Positions 1 to 11,217 of a stretch of DNA of 64,000 nucleotides are shown one piece after another. The notes beneath the pieces are model-generated. The model ran no database searches. It was not told the origin of the DNA and saw nothing but the letters and a program-made list of their open reading frames with translations. Each line of letters starts with the position of its first letter. The stretch's first letter is position 1. The position numbers and the translations under genes are program-made. The stretch comes from Buddleja alternifolia (Eukaryota; Streptophyta; Magnoliopsida; Lamiales; Scrophulariaceae), in NCBI GenBank assembly GCA_019426215.1, contig CM033404.1:25798843-25862842 (forward strand), read 5' to 3'.

Positions 1-581
1 TACTTGCCCATTGGAATGCATTTCGAGGTCGACCCCACCTTTCAATGGGTGAATTGGGCCTAACTACTCTAGTGACAGAATCTAACGTCACAAGCACACT
101 GTGACCGTAAATCCTCAGGTCTAAGGCTCACGCATATCCTTCATAATCAATAATCTAATCATTGACAGACAATGAGTAAAAACCCATGTGATCGGATTAT
201 TACGAGCCGTGTTCGAATACACTAATCCCATCAATGTATTTATGACACAAACTCCTACTATCCCATAGGGTTCGATTGGCACTCCTTTTTCAGAGTATGT
301 GTCATACAAGTCTATACGAATCTCGATGCCCAATTGAGATTTTCTGACTTGCAAACTATTTAAGTGATCAAGTACCAAACCCTTCCAGTGCCCATCTCCT
401 TTAGGAATGCGAAGGTTTGCCTTGACACACATGGAGTGGTTGTTCATTTAAAACTTTATAGATGCCATCAAGAGTTATACGAACAACATATTGTTGCCTT
501 TATATTAATTAGAGGTTGCACAATATAAACTTGTGCCTTGTATTCTAACTCCTCGTTGGCATCGAGGACACATTCCCAACA
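1..581 (-). repeat. 3' LTR of element A (partial)
   Basis: The inner LTR end is at 581 (TCCCAACA, minus-strand TGTTGGGA), followed at once by a purine-rich tract on the minus strand. It matches 13568-14148 along its length. It holds family-wide LTR boxes such as ACTTGCCCATTGG and GGGCCTAACTACTCTAGTGA. Any open frame here is coincidental. Confidence 0.9.
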
Positions 582-603
582 ATCTCTCACTTGCACTCAA
601 TGT
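582..603 (-). other. polypurine tract of element A
   Basis: Reverse complement reads CATTGAGTGCAAGTGAGAGAT directly before TGTTGGG. This is the plus-strand priming position of a copia element and fixes the LTR/internal boundary. Confidence 0.75.
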
Positions 604-3470
604 CAATCGCTACGGTATTAAATACCCATTTTCTAAAGATGTTGCTCTAACACCGCCTGTGACAATACCCAGTGAGTGGATCAGCCGTTTAATCGGCTGA
701 GCTTATTTTCTACTAGGCTATATCGCCCTTTTCCAACGATCTCTCAAGAGATGTTGTATCCCTCACCATTTGTCTGGATTTGTGAGACCTAGGTTCCTTT
801 CATGCGCGTGAACTTCATTTATCACAGTAAAGTGACAATGTAAGCTCTGCGCTAGGGACCAATAAAAGTTCTACCATGAACTTTAGATCCAAACAGTTTC
901 CTTCGACAGCCTCTAAGACTCCAAGGCATTTAATATTCATTCTCATTAATAGAGTATTTTACTTGGAACCTTTCCAAGTTACTACTCCACAATTGAGGGT
1001 GAATACTAACCCAAAGTAGAATTTTAATCTCCTTTGTCAGACTCTAGGTCCGAGTAAGTATAAAACTTCCACTATCAGTTCTTCATGGGCATAGACGAAG
1101 AATATATCCTAAGTTCTTCTCAAGTACTTCATGACATATTTTTGTCTACCCATTGCTCTTCCTCTCTAAGCAAGAGCCCTTTCTTAGATCTTCTTCTTAA
1201 ATTGCTTTACGATTTATTCTAAACAAAGGGCTTGGGAAGGGCCCATTATCCTATTCGCCCTATTTTCATAGATGCAAATTATAAGGATGAAGATGGCTTC
1301 TCCCAAGTCTTTCATGGAGAACATGCTCGATGTTTATGTCTTGACATAGTCAATGAGCCCACATCATTTCTCATAAAATGATATCTCGCTCCCACTGACC
1401 TTATTGCACACAAATGGTCTCTCTTCGTTTAGATGATATCATAATTCCAAATTATGTCATCAAAGTGAAGATTCTAACTACGAGAGGTCAGCTTAAATCC
1501 ATAAATGGATTCATACAACATGTAGACCTTATGATAATCGACCTCAAATGTGAAACCCTTGGGCTGTTAGAAATGGATGTCCTTCTAGAGGAATCTATTT
1601 ATGAATGAGTCTTCACATCCACGTGCTAGATTTTCATAATATTGGTGTGTTGTTATCGAAAGTAAGATTCTATTGGATTTGATTTTAGCTGTGGCAAAGG
1701 GGCTTCCTCATAGACAATGCCCTTCTTTTGACTACACCCTTTCGCCATCAGCCTGGCCTTGCCATTTGAATCAATCTTTCTCTTGTAGATGTACTCGCCT
1801 ATGATGAGTTCAAAACTCTTGGGGCAAGCTACTAGAGTCCAGGATTGATTCAAAGTCATCTAATCCATCTTCACTTTCATAACCTTGACACCTTCTCGTA
1901 GAGTCTATATCCACCATCGATTTGCTATGGTAGAGGGATTGTATCCTTGGTTCTCCTCTGCTACATCATACATCTTATGCTTTCTTTGTAGCATATAACC
2001 ACTTCTCTCAGGCGGCTGAGATACTCTACCATATCAATCGTTGGTGGTTGTGTTTTAATGGGCTTAGTTTGGTTCCTCGAATAGTAGTGTCCTAGGATGT
2101 TTTGTTTTATTCTTTTAGAATAATCTTTTCACCTTCTCCAATTTCTCGAACGATCTTATCTTCGAGACAACAGACCTCTAAGGCCATAATGATCCCCTGA
2201 TCATCATGTAGGTAAAAAGAGTTCTCCCACTGAATCATTGGGATAACTAATAAAACGTCCTTTTAAGGACCAAACCTCCAGATTCTTTACCTTTATCTTT
2301 TCTACGTAGGTTGAGAATTCCCATACCGTCATGTGCTTAAGATCAGGCTTCCATTGGCGCCACATCTGATATGGTGCCTTAGGAATGAATTTGGAGGGAC
2401 ATCTATTCAAGATGAACCTATGAGTAGCGCAAGACTCACTATGAATTGGGTAATTCTATGTAGCTTAACATAGAATGAGTCATGTCCAACAATGTCTCAT
2501 TCTTGCATACTACTACCCTATTCATTTGTAAAGTCGCTGGAAGTGTAAACTGTGAAGCTATGTTATGTTCTTTTAGGAACAGATCAAATTAGAAAATCAT
2601 ATCCTTGACCTTACAATCCAATTGTAGTGTCTTAATATGATACCATATATTCAACCATAGACGTCAGCACGCACAAACTTTAGAACTTGAGTGGCCCTTT
2701 AATATGTTCCCTGTGAAGGGAGATTTGGCATCTTGCTTTTGAGATAAGATTCTTAAGTTTGGATAGGGATCCAATCCCAATGGGCTTGTACCCCCCACGT
2801 TTCTCCTAACTAGTGAATCTTATGCTCGTAAGGAATGACCTAATCTTAGGTGCCAAACAATTCTTCCAGTTTATAGTTTATGTGTTCATAGTATACTAAT
2901 TTCGAACTTTCAAATCGTGTTAACAATTTTAGTAAGGATGTATTGTTCCCACACTTATTTCCAAAATAAATATCATGAAAGTTATTACCAAGCTTAAAGA
3001 AGTACCATTTCTTGACCACATTAGAAAATGATAACGTTCTTAGTACCATTTGGTGAAACTAATCAATCATCCAAACGTGTTCAGAATTATAAAAGAACAG
3101 AGGTGGATTATATTTGGATACCCCCGACACGGTGTCTGGTTCCAATATTGATCACCTCTTGTTTTTTTTTTCCAGCTTTTGTACTTCTTTCTAATTCTTC
3201 AATCATGAGCACTAGCTCCAGAATGTAGAATACAAAAAGTTGAGAAAACCGGTCATAAAACAGTTGTTTCCAAAATATATGGTTCCATGTCCAGTGCACC
3301 TCATATTTAAGCCCTACTCATGTCCCATTTTTAGACTTTAGTAATGCTTGCTTCAAGCATACAAATCAACGACTCTGAAGTGAGGACCTTTCTCAAGTTT
3401 CTAAGTTTGTTGATTTGGTTAGGGCAGTACAAACAAAATTCTCAAGCATATTAAACGGGTTAATTTCTAA
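582..3470 (-). pseudogene. gag-pol remnant of copia element A
   Basis: From 3' to 5' on the minus strand: RNase H (about 600-1130), reverse transcriptase (1140-1860), integrase C-terminal part (about 2000-2460), integrase core (2460-2850), GAG-pre-integrase (2850-3050) and a scrap of gag (to about 3470). Readable islands include the RT entry motif YKRKID at 1653-1859 and an integrase stretch with CPSKFIPKAPYQMW at 2204-2410. Every domain is broken by stops and frameshifts, and most of the gag N-terminus is missing. It is the most decayed pol of this family in the window and encodes nothing functional. Confidence 0.8.
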
Positions 3471-4599
3471 GAGAGATATAAACACAGAAAATAAACAAGA
3501 TTTAATTAGGATGTTTATATTGTACTCAAGTAAAACTAGGACTTTAATTTTACTTGGCTCCCACTACATTTTTCGAAACATCGCACTCCCACTGCAATTT
3601 TTCGAAAATCTCGTTGGATTGATTTCGTAGTGAGTATTGAGTTCTTCAAATAATTCAATGGGTTGCAATCTAACCGATTTCCGGCCCACTGATTATTCAA
3701 AGTGTTGTCGTACACCAATTTATCCAATAAATGAGTCAATACCTTTCCCCATAATTCACAAAGCCGCAACCTAACCGATTTCTAAGCCCGTGAATTACCC
3801 GAGTTCATTCCACTAACTCCTTTAATCTAACATTTGAATTTCACATTGTAACCTAACAGGTTTCTGGGGTGAAGTATGCTTCGACTAAGGCATCCCATGC
3901 ACTTAACGAAAATTCAAATTATTTCTGAATGCATAATCCCCATAACTGGGAAACATTACACAATGGTCGTAATTTTAATTTCATTAAGCTTAGTGGAGGG
4001 AGAGGATGTGTCACATCCTTTACTAACTCAATATTATTTTAATTGGGAGAATTTTAAATATTTCAATTAAGGTCTCACAAAACATATTAACACTTAACAT
4101 GCTAACATGCATATAAAGCGTAGAAACACCAAGCAATTCTACTATTACACATTTTCATGGACTATCTTGATCGGGCCAAGCCAATGAGCTAATCAACATA
4201 TATATTTTAAGCATGCATTATAAAATATAAATCCAATTGCATGAAATATGCATCTCATCACATATAACAAGCATTTAAACATAAAAGCACACATGCGATA
4301 AGAGCATAAAATAAATTTAATTTATTTTGTTAATCAAATCCAATTTGATTATTACAAAATTAAATCCCATTTAATTTTATCAGTAAGACTAAATCCTATT
4401 TAATCGAAGTGAAATTAAATCCAATTTAATTTTATGTGATCGAAAAATCTATATCATAATCAATTAAATCTAATTTTGTTAATAACAAAACTAAATTTAA
4501 TTTAATTTTGATATTATGATTAAATCCAATTTATTCTTCATGGAATTAAAAACAACTCAATTTCCATTAGAAGATTGATACTAATTTAATCAAAGCAAT

Positions 4600-4980
4600 A
4601 TTAAATCTATTTGAAATTAATACTTCCTTAATTTCAATGAGAGGATTAAATCAACTTTAATCTAAGTGGAATTAAGTCCTACTTAATTTTCATGAAAAAG
4701 ATTAAATCGATTTCAATCATTGTGAAAACGAGTCTCACGTAATTTCCATGAAAATGATTAAATCAATTTTGATCTTAGTGAAATTAAGTTCCACTCAATT
4801 TCTATGAAAAGATTAAATTGATTTTAATCAGTGTGATATCAAGTCACACTTAATTTCAATGGAAGTGATTAAATCAACTTTAATCTTAGTGAAATTAAGT
4901 CCTACTAAATTTCAATGAAAAATTAAATCAATTTCAATCAATGTGAAATTAAGTCCTACTTAATTTCTATGGACTTACAA
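4600..4980. repeat. AT-rich tandem repeat, about 58-bp unit, about 6 copies
   Basis: Diverged copies follow the pattern GATTAAATCAATTTTAATC, then GTGAAATTAAGTCC, then ACTTAATTTC-ATGAAAA, each about 55-60 bases long. A similar repeat with a different unit occurs in the leader of D (35930-36110), so repeat arrays are a recurrent feature of this leader. Confidence 0.75.
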
Positions 4981-5199
4981 ATCATTGACTAAGTTCAACT
5001 TCATCAATTACAAAATTAAATCTCATTTAACTTTGGTGGGCAAATTAAATAGATTCAAAAAATCAACAAAACTAAATCCAATTTAATTTCATTTAATAAA
5101 TTAAATCTTAATTTAATTTATGTAAATCAAATATAATTTAATTTATATTAAATCCAATTTAACAATAATTAAATTTAATTCAATTTACAAAGAGGGCTT

Positions 5200-5470
5200 G
5201 AAGAAGATTGACCCAATTAGTTAAAATTGGGTTGGGGTCTTACCCAATTAATAATTAAATTACAACTGGGTCCAAGCCCAATACCTAATTGAATTAATTC
5301 GTGTTGGCCCAACTATTATTTAATTCGTGCTGGGCCAAGCCCAACACTTCTCAATTAAAAACAGGTTGGGCTATTTATTTAATTAATTCAAGTGGGCCTA
5401 GCCCAACTTTCTTTTAGTTAATAAAATTAGCTGGACTTTTGTTTAATTAATTAGAGTGGGCTCAACTCAA
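5200..5470. repeat. cluster of TGGGCC/GGCCCA palindromes in the leader
   Basis: Several near-palindromes occur: GCTGGGCCAAGCCCAAC, GTGGGCCTAGCCCAAC and GGGTCCAAGCCCAA. Equivalent clusters occur in the leaders of B (22925-23140) and F (32815-32885). TGGGCY is the plant site II element bound by TCP factors; that use here is inference. Confidence 0.6.
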
Positions 5471-5539
5471 CATTAATTAAATGAGCATTGGATCAAGCCC
5501 AACACAACAAAATACCCTAATACCCCAAAGCCCAACTCT

Positions 5540-5960
5540 CATCTTCTTCCTCCCTCCTATCAGCGCCGCCATTGCCGCGCCTGTGCGCCGTCGCCGACCG
5601 AGGCTTCGATGCTGCTTCCGCCGACATTACCGAAATCATCAAAACCACCGGATCGGCGCAATTTCATTCAACCAAAACCAGCGGCACACGACAACTCTTC
5701 ATACGCTGATTTCAGCAACCAGACGAGCGCCGTTTTTTTGAGACTGAATCGATAGACTTCAGCGGTCAATTTGACGGCCAAGTCCGGCGATTTCTTCGGT
5801 CACGAAAAGCCATGGTTGCCGGTGAATTCTTTTGCGCAAAGCTTTGCACCCCATTAGATACGTAGCTTCCAGCAGTCGTCTTCTTCGGGATTACCACCGT
5901 CAATAATCCGCTCCCAGCAAATTTCCGACAGCGGCGATTACTATGGAGAGATGCGCGGTG
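5540..5960. other. GC-rich island in the leader of A
   Basis: A locally GC-rich stretch (CGCCGCCATTGCCGCGCC and following) stands out from AT-rich surroundings. Equivalent islands lie in B (22925-23335) and D (34830-35285), always between PBS and gag. Open frames are not shared, so I do not call a gene. Confidence 0.55.
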
Positions 5961-6470
5961 TCAACGCTTGAAATTCCACAAACTCTTCAAATCCCAGATT
6001 TGAAGAGCAGCCCCATCAACTTCAGATTCAGAAACCCATTTACATCAAATCCGAAAATTGCAGATATCCATTCACAATTTGCAAAACAACAACAGATTCA
6101 GAATCATAAAACCAGATATACAATATGTCCAATTGATTTTCAGAAACCACAAAAATCGATTTACCAATTCCAATTTTCCAGAAAATCAATAGAATTTTAA
6201 TATCCAGATTTTTGTTTCAACCAAAATTTTTCCAGAAATTAAAAAATGATCATGAATCACAGATTTGCAAAACAGCCACACAAAAATAGATTCAATCTGC
6301 TAGATTTGGTGAAAGGGATTTTAAAATCCAAATTACAAAATTCAGATTTATTAATTCGTTTAAACTGATTCCAAAACAGCAACTTATTTTCCATCCACAA
6401 TATTGATAATTCTAAATTACCGAATACAAATTCAATCACGATATATCAATTCGTGATTTTCGTCGACTTT

Positions 6471-6780
6471 AATCATGAAAAAGATGAATACAAAAAATTT
6501 ACATTTTTGCGTATTCAATTTTTAATCTTTGCGAATCTTTAATCTTCTCCAACGGTTTAATTGTACCGTCTCTAGATCATCACGCGGCAAAATTGACTCC
6601 GAAAAATCTCCATCTCCAATCTCCATGGCGGCTAGACGAGACTAAATGGACTGAGAAGAGAGAAACGTTTTTCTCTGATGTATTTTGGTGGAGGATTTTC
6701 ACGTAATTATTTCTCTTTACGGAAAAATAGTGTTTTCAATTGTATTCTCTGGCTTGTGTTGGAGGATTAAATTAATCCTC
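6471..6780 (-). repeat. 5' LTR of element A, left part
   Basis: It holds the family's LTR end region ('CCGTCTCTAGATCATCACGC', the CTCCATGGCGGCTAGA box). It stops at 6780 where TGACACG of the nested element begins, and continues at 12864 after the second TCCTC copy. The left edge is uncertain because the PBS is missing. Confidence 0.65.
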
Positions 6781-8422
6781 TGACACGAAAAATCCTTACG
6801 TGTATTAAACAGCAAGTGGACTGGTCGTGTGTAGTAATAAAGTGGACAATAAAGTCCGGGTTGTCGAACCTCAAGGACTTGTATTTTAGTTTATGATTTT
6901 AAAGCAATTGAAGAACTTAAACTAAAACAAGAATTAACTAAAATATTATGGAAGTAAGATATAAGAAACAAGATGTCGAAATCAAGATAGCTATGGAAGA
7001 GAGCAACTAAGACACATGTGTTGGCATAAATTAATCAATTTTCATTATAAACATGTTCTCATATTATTAGACTAATGTTGCTTTGGTGGAAAAAACCTTA
7101 AATAATTACTACCCGATGTCTCGGCTGTAATAATCCTATGATTAATTGATGATTCTCTAGATATGTCTATCCGAGAATCTAACCAACAATCATGCATTCA
7201 AGTTCTAGAATTTCCCCGGATTAATCCGGCTAACTGCACCCGGGAATCTCTACCTATCTCTAGGGGCAATTCCCTATTTTTTACGGATTATGTGATGATC
7301 CTCTTTGCACCTTAAATTACCTTCTCTCGAACGAATGATTTAAGCAATAAATCATGCATATGGTAGCTAAGCATATGATGCATTCAAACAAGATCAAGAC
7401 ACAAAGCAACAATAGAATTAATATGAAAAACACAATTTATAACTCAATTACCATAATTTAGCCTCAACATGGCCTTAGTTCGAAGAATCTATTTCATCAT
7501 AAAAGATAAAAGATAGGAACTTAAATTAAGATTCATATTCATAGACAAAAACAAATTTAAATCTAAGAAACTCCCTCGTATTTTTTATGGTTGAACTTCG
7601 ATCTTCATCTCTTCCATGCTTCTTGATTTCTTCACCTTCAAAGGTTCTTGATAATCTTCATAACTAATCTAAGGATGATGAAGATGATGTTAGGATGTGT
7701 TTAGGCTCCCCCAATGGGGAATGTGTTTTCAAGTGTGTTTGTAGGATGACCTCCAATCCTCCTTTTATAGCCAAAAAGAATTCACCAACCAAGAACATGT
7801 GCTTCCATTCTCTTTTATTTCCACCTATCATTCTCTTGCTTTCCATCTACCAAGAATGTGAACTACCATTCTCTTGTTAAAACAACTACCATTCTCTTAC
7901 TTTCCTCCTACCAAGAATGTGAACTACCATTCTCTTGTTTTCCACCTACTAAGAATGGGAGCTGCCACTTTCGTATTTTCCAGCGCAGGGATAGTGTTTT
8001 ATTCATAAACGTCTCCACAGACCTCCGAATTGGATGATTCAAGTCCCCATGTAAAGATAAGACATAGATCTAAAACTTTGTAGAAGGACACGTCATCAAA
8101 TTCGGTCTCTAAATTTATCCAAATGGCGTTCCAACGTGGAGATTGTTTCTGATTTGGCACCCAGGATTGCGGAAATGGTACTAAAATATGATTTTGGCTA
8201 ACTCCAGCTTGTTTCTTGCTTGTTTGGTCGTGGAGGTGTGAAGCATCTTGGCCTAAACTTGTTTTATACGTCGTTTCTCAGCCCGTTCTTCGATTGTATC
8301 CATTTAAGGTCTGAAATCACTTAATGCATGAATTAAATGCACATGTGACAAAATCAAGCGATAAATGAACCTAAAACATAAACGCAAAGGGGCTTAATAA
8401 CACGTAAAAATGACTTCTATCA
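6781..8422 (-). repeat. 3' LTR of the Athila/Tat-type element
   Basis: Near-identical to 11218-12858. It contains a perfect 14-bp palindrome CCGGATTAATCCGG (7216-7229), a minus-strand TATA box (7763-7769) and imperfect short repeats with ACCATTCTCTTGTT / CCTACCAAGAATGTGAACT (about 7800-7960). The plus-strand open frame here is a by-product of these repeats. Confidence 0.95.
7763..7769 (-). promoter_or_regulatory. TATA box in the 3' LTR copy
   Basis: Minus strand reads GGCTATAAAAGGAGG, a strong plant TATA box in the element's transcription direction. In this LTR copy it would drive read-through into element A sequence to the left. Confidence 0.6.
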
Positions 8423-8438
8423 ACTCCCCCAAACTTAT
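8423..8438 (-). other. polypurine tract of the Athila/Tat-type element
   Basis: Minus strand AAGTTTGGGGGAGT immediately precedes the LTR start TGATAGA. This G-rich tract is typical of the Athila/Tat lineage. Confidence 0.75.
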
Positions 8439-10125
8439 CAATTGCTCGACCTCGAGCAATAAAAGGTCTAGGGCACAAAAAACATCATCAACCAAAAGGA
8501 GAAAACAAAAACAACAAACGAACTCACTTTCGTGGAGTAAACGATTGCACTTAGCCTGTGCAACAAGCCTTTAAACCTTTGAGTTACCTCAAAGGACGAG
8601 TTATAGTCTCGTGAGAGTTTGCAGACGATATACCCACAAAATCTAACAAACTTTCAATCTCAACCAGATGAATACATCTCAACATAATTAACAAGAATAA
8701 ATGGCACAAAATCATCCTTTTACAGCTCACAAATATATATACATATCAACTACTTTTGCTCATGTGACACCAATACTGGAAAAGACTCCAGAGGGTGTAG
8801 TGAAAATAAATCTAAGGTATTATAGTCGAGAGGCATCCTTACCAAATTTTGGACATTAATCCCATATCTATCAACTTTTGATCAAACACAAAGCATAAGA
8901 ATCATAGAAAATCTCATAGCCATTTAAATTTCATTATCTTAACCATTCAAACTTTCAATTCATATGAAACTTTCCAATTAACTTCATTAAGGCTAGATCA
9001 TGTGCAATGTTTTATTCCATTAGGCTTTCTATGACACCCATGTAACAAGTTTTAGATCAATGACTCCCAAACTATATAGTTTTGGGGCATTAAGTGTAAA
9101 GACACTCCTAAGGATTTAATCACTCGAGTGTCAAAGGCCACGAAATAAAACTAAATCTTTTAAACAATTCGCTTCTTTTTGGCTTGAGCAAAGCTCAAAT
9201 TAGCACAATAGTACAGTATATAGGCATGAGACTTTTCACCTCCAGTACATATTAGCCTGACCACTTTTGGTCATACCAAAATTCAACATTTTTAATTCAT
9301 TGTTTAGCATAAAAAATTACTACTCAACTTATACCCTTATGAAAAATCTAAGTTAATATTTCCGGGAAAAATTCCTTAAGTGTCTCAAGATGGTTATCCT
9401 CTCAACTCCTCTACCTTCGATTTATGTGCATTGTGAATCATCTAAGAAATCAATCCTAGTATAGGGTCTCCATGAGCAATTTCAAAGATATATATGTTCA
9501 TTTAAATTCAAATTATTTCAAAAAATCATGCCATTTTTTAAAGTTAATCAATTTAAATGCATCAATTGGAAGGACTAAAAAAAAAAAATCATGCTTGATT
9601 TTCTTAACATAAACACATATAAACATGATAGCATACAAATTCCCCCAAACTTGAGCTAAACAAAGAACACATGACATGACAAAAATAGCAAGCACATGGT
9701 GATCAATCATATGAATGTATTAAAACCACAAAGTACTACCCACATATACCCCCAAACTAAAACTCAACATTGTCCCCAATGTTGTCTCACATAAACACAT
9801 GCAAAAGGTATAAGAGTACTTATAATCAAGGATTGTTGAAAAACAATCCTTCATCACAAATATGTTCCAAATCAAACCCATCTCATCAAAATAGGCCTCT
9901 CAAAACAACGGGGAATTGCTACTATAACAGGTTCAACATACTTATCAAACAAACCATCAAGCATATGAAAATATACATGCTAAAAGTGCATGCTAGAACA
10001 CAACATAAAGAAACAAACTAAACAAAACAAAAAGAAAAGCAAAAAGAAAAGAAAACTTACAAACTTGGGTTGCCTCCCAAGAAGCGCTTGTTTTAAAGTC
10101 ACTAGCTTGACTTTATCGGGTAGGC
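8439..10125 (-). other. noncoding 3' internal region of the Athila/Tat-type element
   Basis: About 1.7 kb, AT-rich, with no protein domain recognised on either strand; frames at 9513-9710, 9770-10021 and 9980-10165 are short and unsupported. It lies where an autonomous relative would carry pol, so this is replacement or filler sequence of a LARD-like element. Confidence 0.6.
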
Positions 10126-11085
10126 TCAAGGAGGATGACGTATGAATGCTTTGTTTGTTCTCCACTCCACTCTCGGGTATTGATTCAATCTTTGGATATT
10201 GGTATTGAGGATTGGTCCATCGTGTGTGATAAATACCCTAGGTTGAGACCAAGCAATCATCCACTCACGAGTTTTTTTATGGTCCCTCAATACCTCTATT
10301 ACCTTTTCTTGCCTATGCTTAGGATGGTATTGTGGGCTCTCTTCCAAGTTAGAGATAATGTCTCGTCGTTCTTCACCCATCACTTTCACATAGATGAAAT
10401 CCACAATGTAGGGATGTAGAAGATGATTGGTTCGTTTTTCCTGAAAGTGCTCAACACTAAAAGGATCAAAAGCATCAGCGTGAAAATTCAAATCAAAGTC
10501 AAGTGGATGTTCAAAAACCTCATATTTATCGATATTAACCATATCATCTTCTATATTCATTGACAACTTACCATCATCGGTATCGATTACCGATTTACTT
10601 GCGGTTAGGGGAGACGGTAAAGAAATGTCAACACCCTCAGAAAGGATAGGAGTCGAATGCTCATCGTTGGAGGAATCTGCTTTCGAATTTTCCAACTTCA
10701 TTTCATTCAACGTCACGATGTTGAATTCCTCCTTTTGATCTATCTCAGTGGTACCAAGCAATTCCCATGGTACTTTCTCAGATATGTCGCTCGTTAGTTG
10801 CTTGAGTTGATGATTCATCTCCTTCATTTCCCGCCGTGCGTCCTTCATCATAAGGTGGAGCTCTCCAATGGTGTTATCAAGTTGTTCCTCCGGAGTAGGA
10901 ATTCTTTCTTGGTAATGTTGTGGAAAGAACCCTTGTGCATAACACGCTTTAATGACGCTTTGCAGCCATAATTGATTCTCCAGTAGTGTCATATCAGGAA
11001 AATTGCTATCCTTTGCGAATTGAATCACGCTTTGCAGCCATAATTGATTCTCCGGAAGGGTCATATCTGGAAAATTTCTAGCCAT
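10126..11085 (-). CDS. uncharacterised 319-aa protein of a non-autonomous retrotransposon
   Basis: The only long intact frame of the 6781-12858 element. It starts at ATG (11083-11085), 133 bases inside the 5' LTR edge, and ends with TGA at 10126-10128. The N-terminus has a duplication: NFPDMTLPENQLWLQSVI near residue 4 and NFPDMTLLENQLWLQSVI near residue 28. A glutamate/lysine-rich probable coiled coil follows (about 70-115), then an acidic serine-rich linker (about 125-190) and a basic C-terminal part with aromatic residues. I see no zinc knuckle, protease DSG/DTG, RT or integrase motif, signal peptide or membrane segment. Its first-ORF position suggests a degenerate or replaced gag that might help packaging; this is inference. 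No stop or frameshift is seen, as expected for a young copy. Confidence 0.7.
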   Translation of the reverse strand: MARNFPDMTLPENQLWLQSVIQFAKDSNFPDMTLLENQLWLQSVIKACYAQGFFPQHYQERIPTPEEQLDNTIGELHLMMKDARREMKEMNHQLKQLTSDISEKVPWELLGTTEIDQKEEFNIVTLNEMKLENSKADSSNDEHSTPILSEGVDISLPSPLTASKSVIDTDDGKLSMNIEDDMVNIDKYEVFEHPLDFDLNFHADAFDPFSVEHFQEKRTNHLLHPYIVDFIYVKVMGEERRDIISNLEESPQYHPKHRQEKVIEVLRDHKKTREWMIAWSQPRVFITHDGPILNTNIQRLNQYPRVEWRTNKAFIRHPP

Positions 11086-11193
11086 TGCGAGGTAATAGTG
11101 TAAGAAAAATAATAATAATAATAATGGAAAAATTTAATAAAAATAAAATAAATACTTAAAATGCAAAAAAATCAAAAACTAAAATTAAACAAG

Positions 11194-11211
11194 TCCCCGG
11201 CAACGGCGCCA
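11194..11211 (-). other. primer-binding site (tRNA-Asp type)
   Basis: TCCCCGGCAACGGCGCCA on the plus strand; the minus strand reads TGGCGCCGTTGCCGGGGA, complementary to the 3' end of plant tRNA-Asp. It lies 6 bases from the 5' LTR edge at 11218, which orients the element on the minus strand. Confidence 0.9.
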
Positions 11212-11217
11212 AAAACT

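Larger units (their letters stand above)
3471..6470 (-). other. long leader of element A (noncoding)
   Basis: This is the stretch between gag and the 5' LTR. Its gag-proximal part (3536-3700, 'TTGGCTCCCACTAC', 'GATTTCGTAGTGAGT') is also found in B (21535-21660) and E (42540-42660), so it is a family feature. Further right come an AT-rich repeat zone, TGGGC palindromes and a GC-rich island, listed separately. I find no credible protein; short open frames such as 5481-5741 and 5943-6200 are not conserved between copies. Confidence 0.75.

Noticed and set aside
4600..4980. CRISPR-like array
   Set aside because: Units are diverged and contiguous without distinct spacers, in plant DNA; an AT-rich tandem repeat explains it.
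5481..5741. Arg/Pro-rich plus-strand frame in the leader of A
   Set aside because: Lies on the antisense strand of the element, in a GC-rich island with no matching frame in other copies.
7695..7880. Plus-strand open frame in the Athila/Tat-type LTR (and its longer twin at 12132-12473)
   Set aside because: Runs through imperfect LTR repeats; a 1-bp indel between two nearly identical LTRs changes its frame and length, so it is not under constraint.
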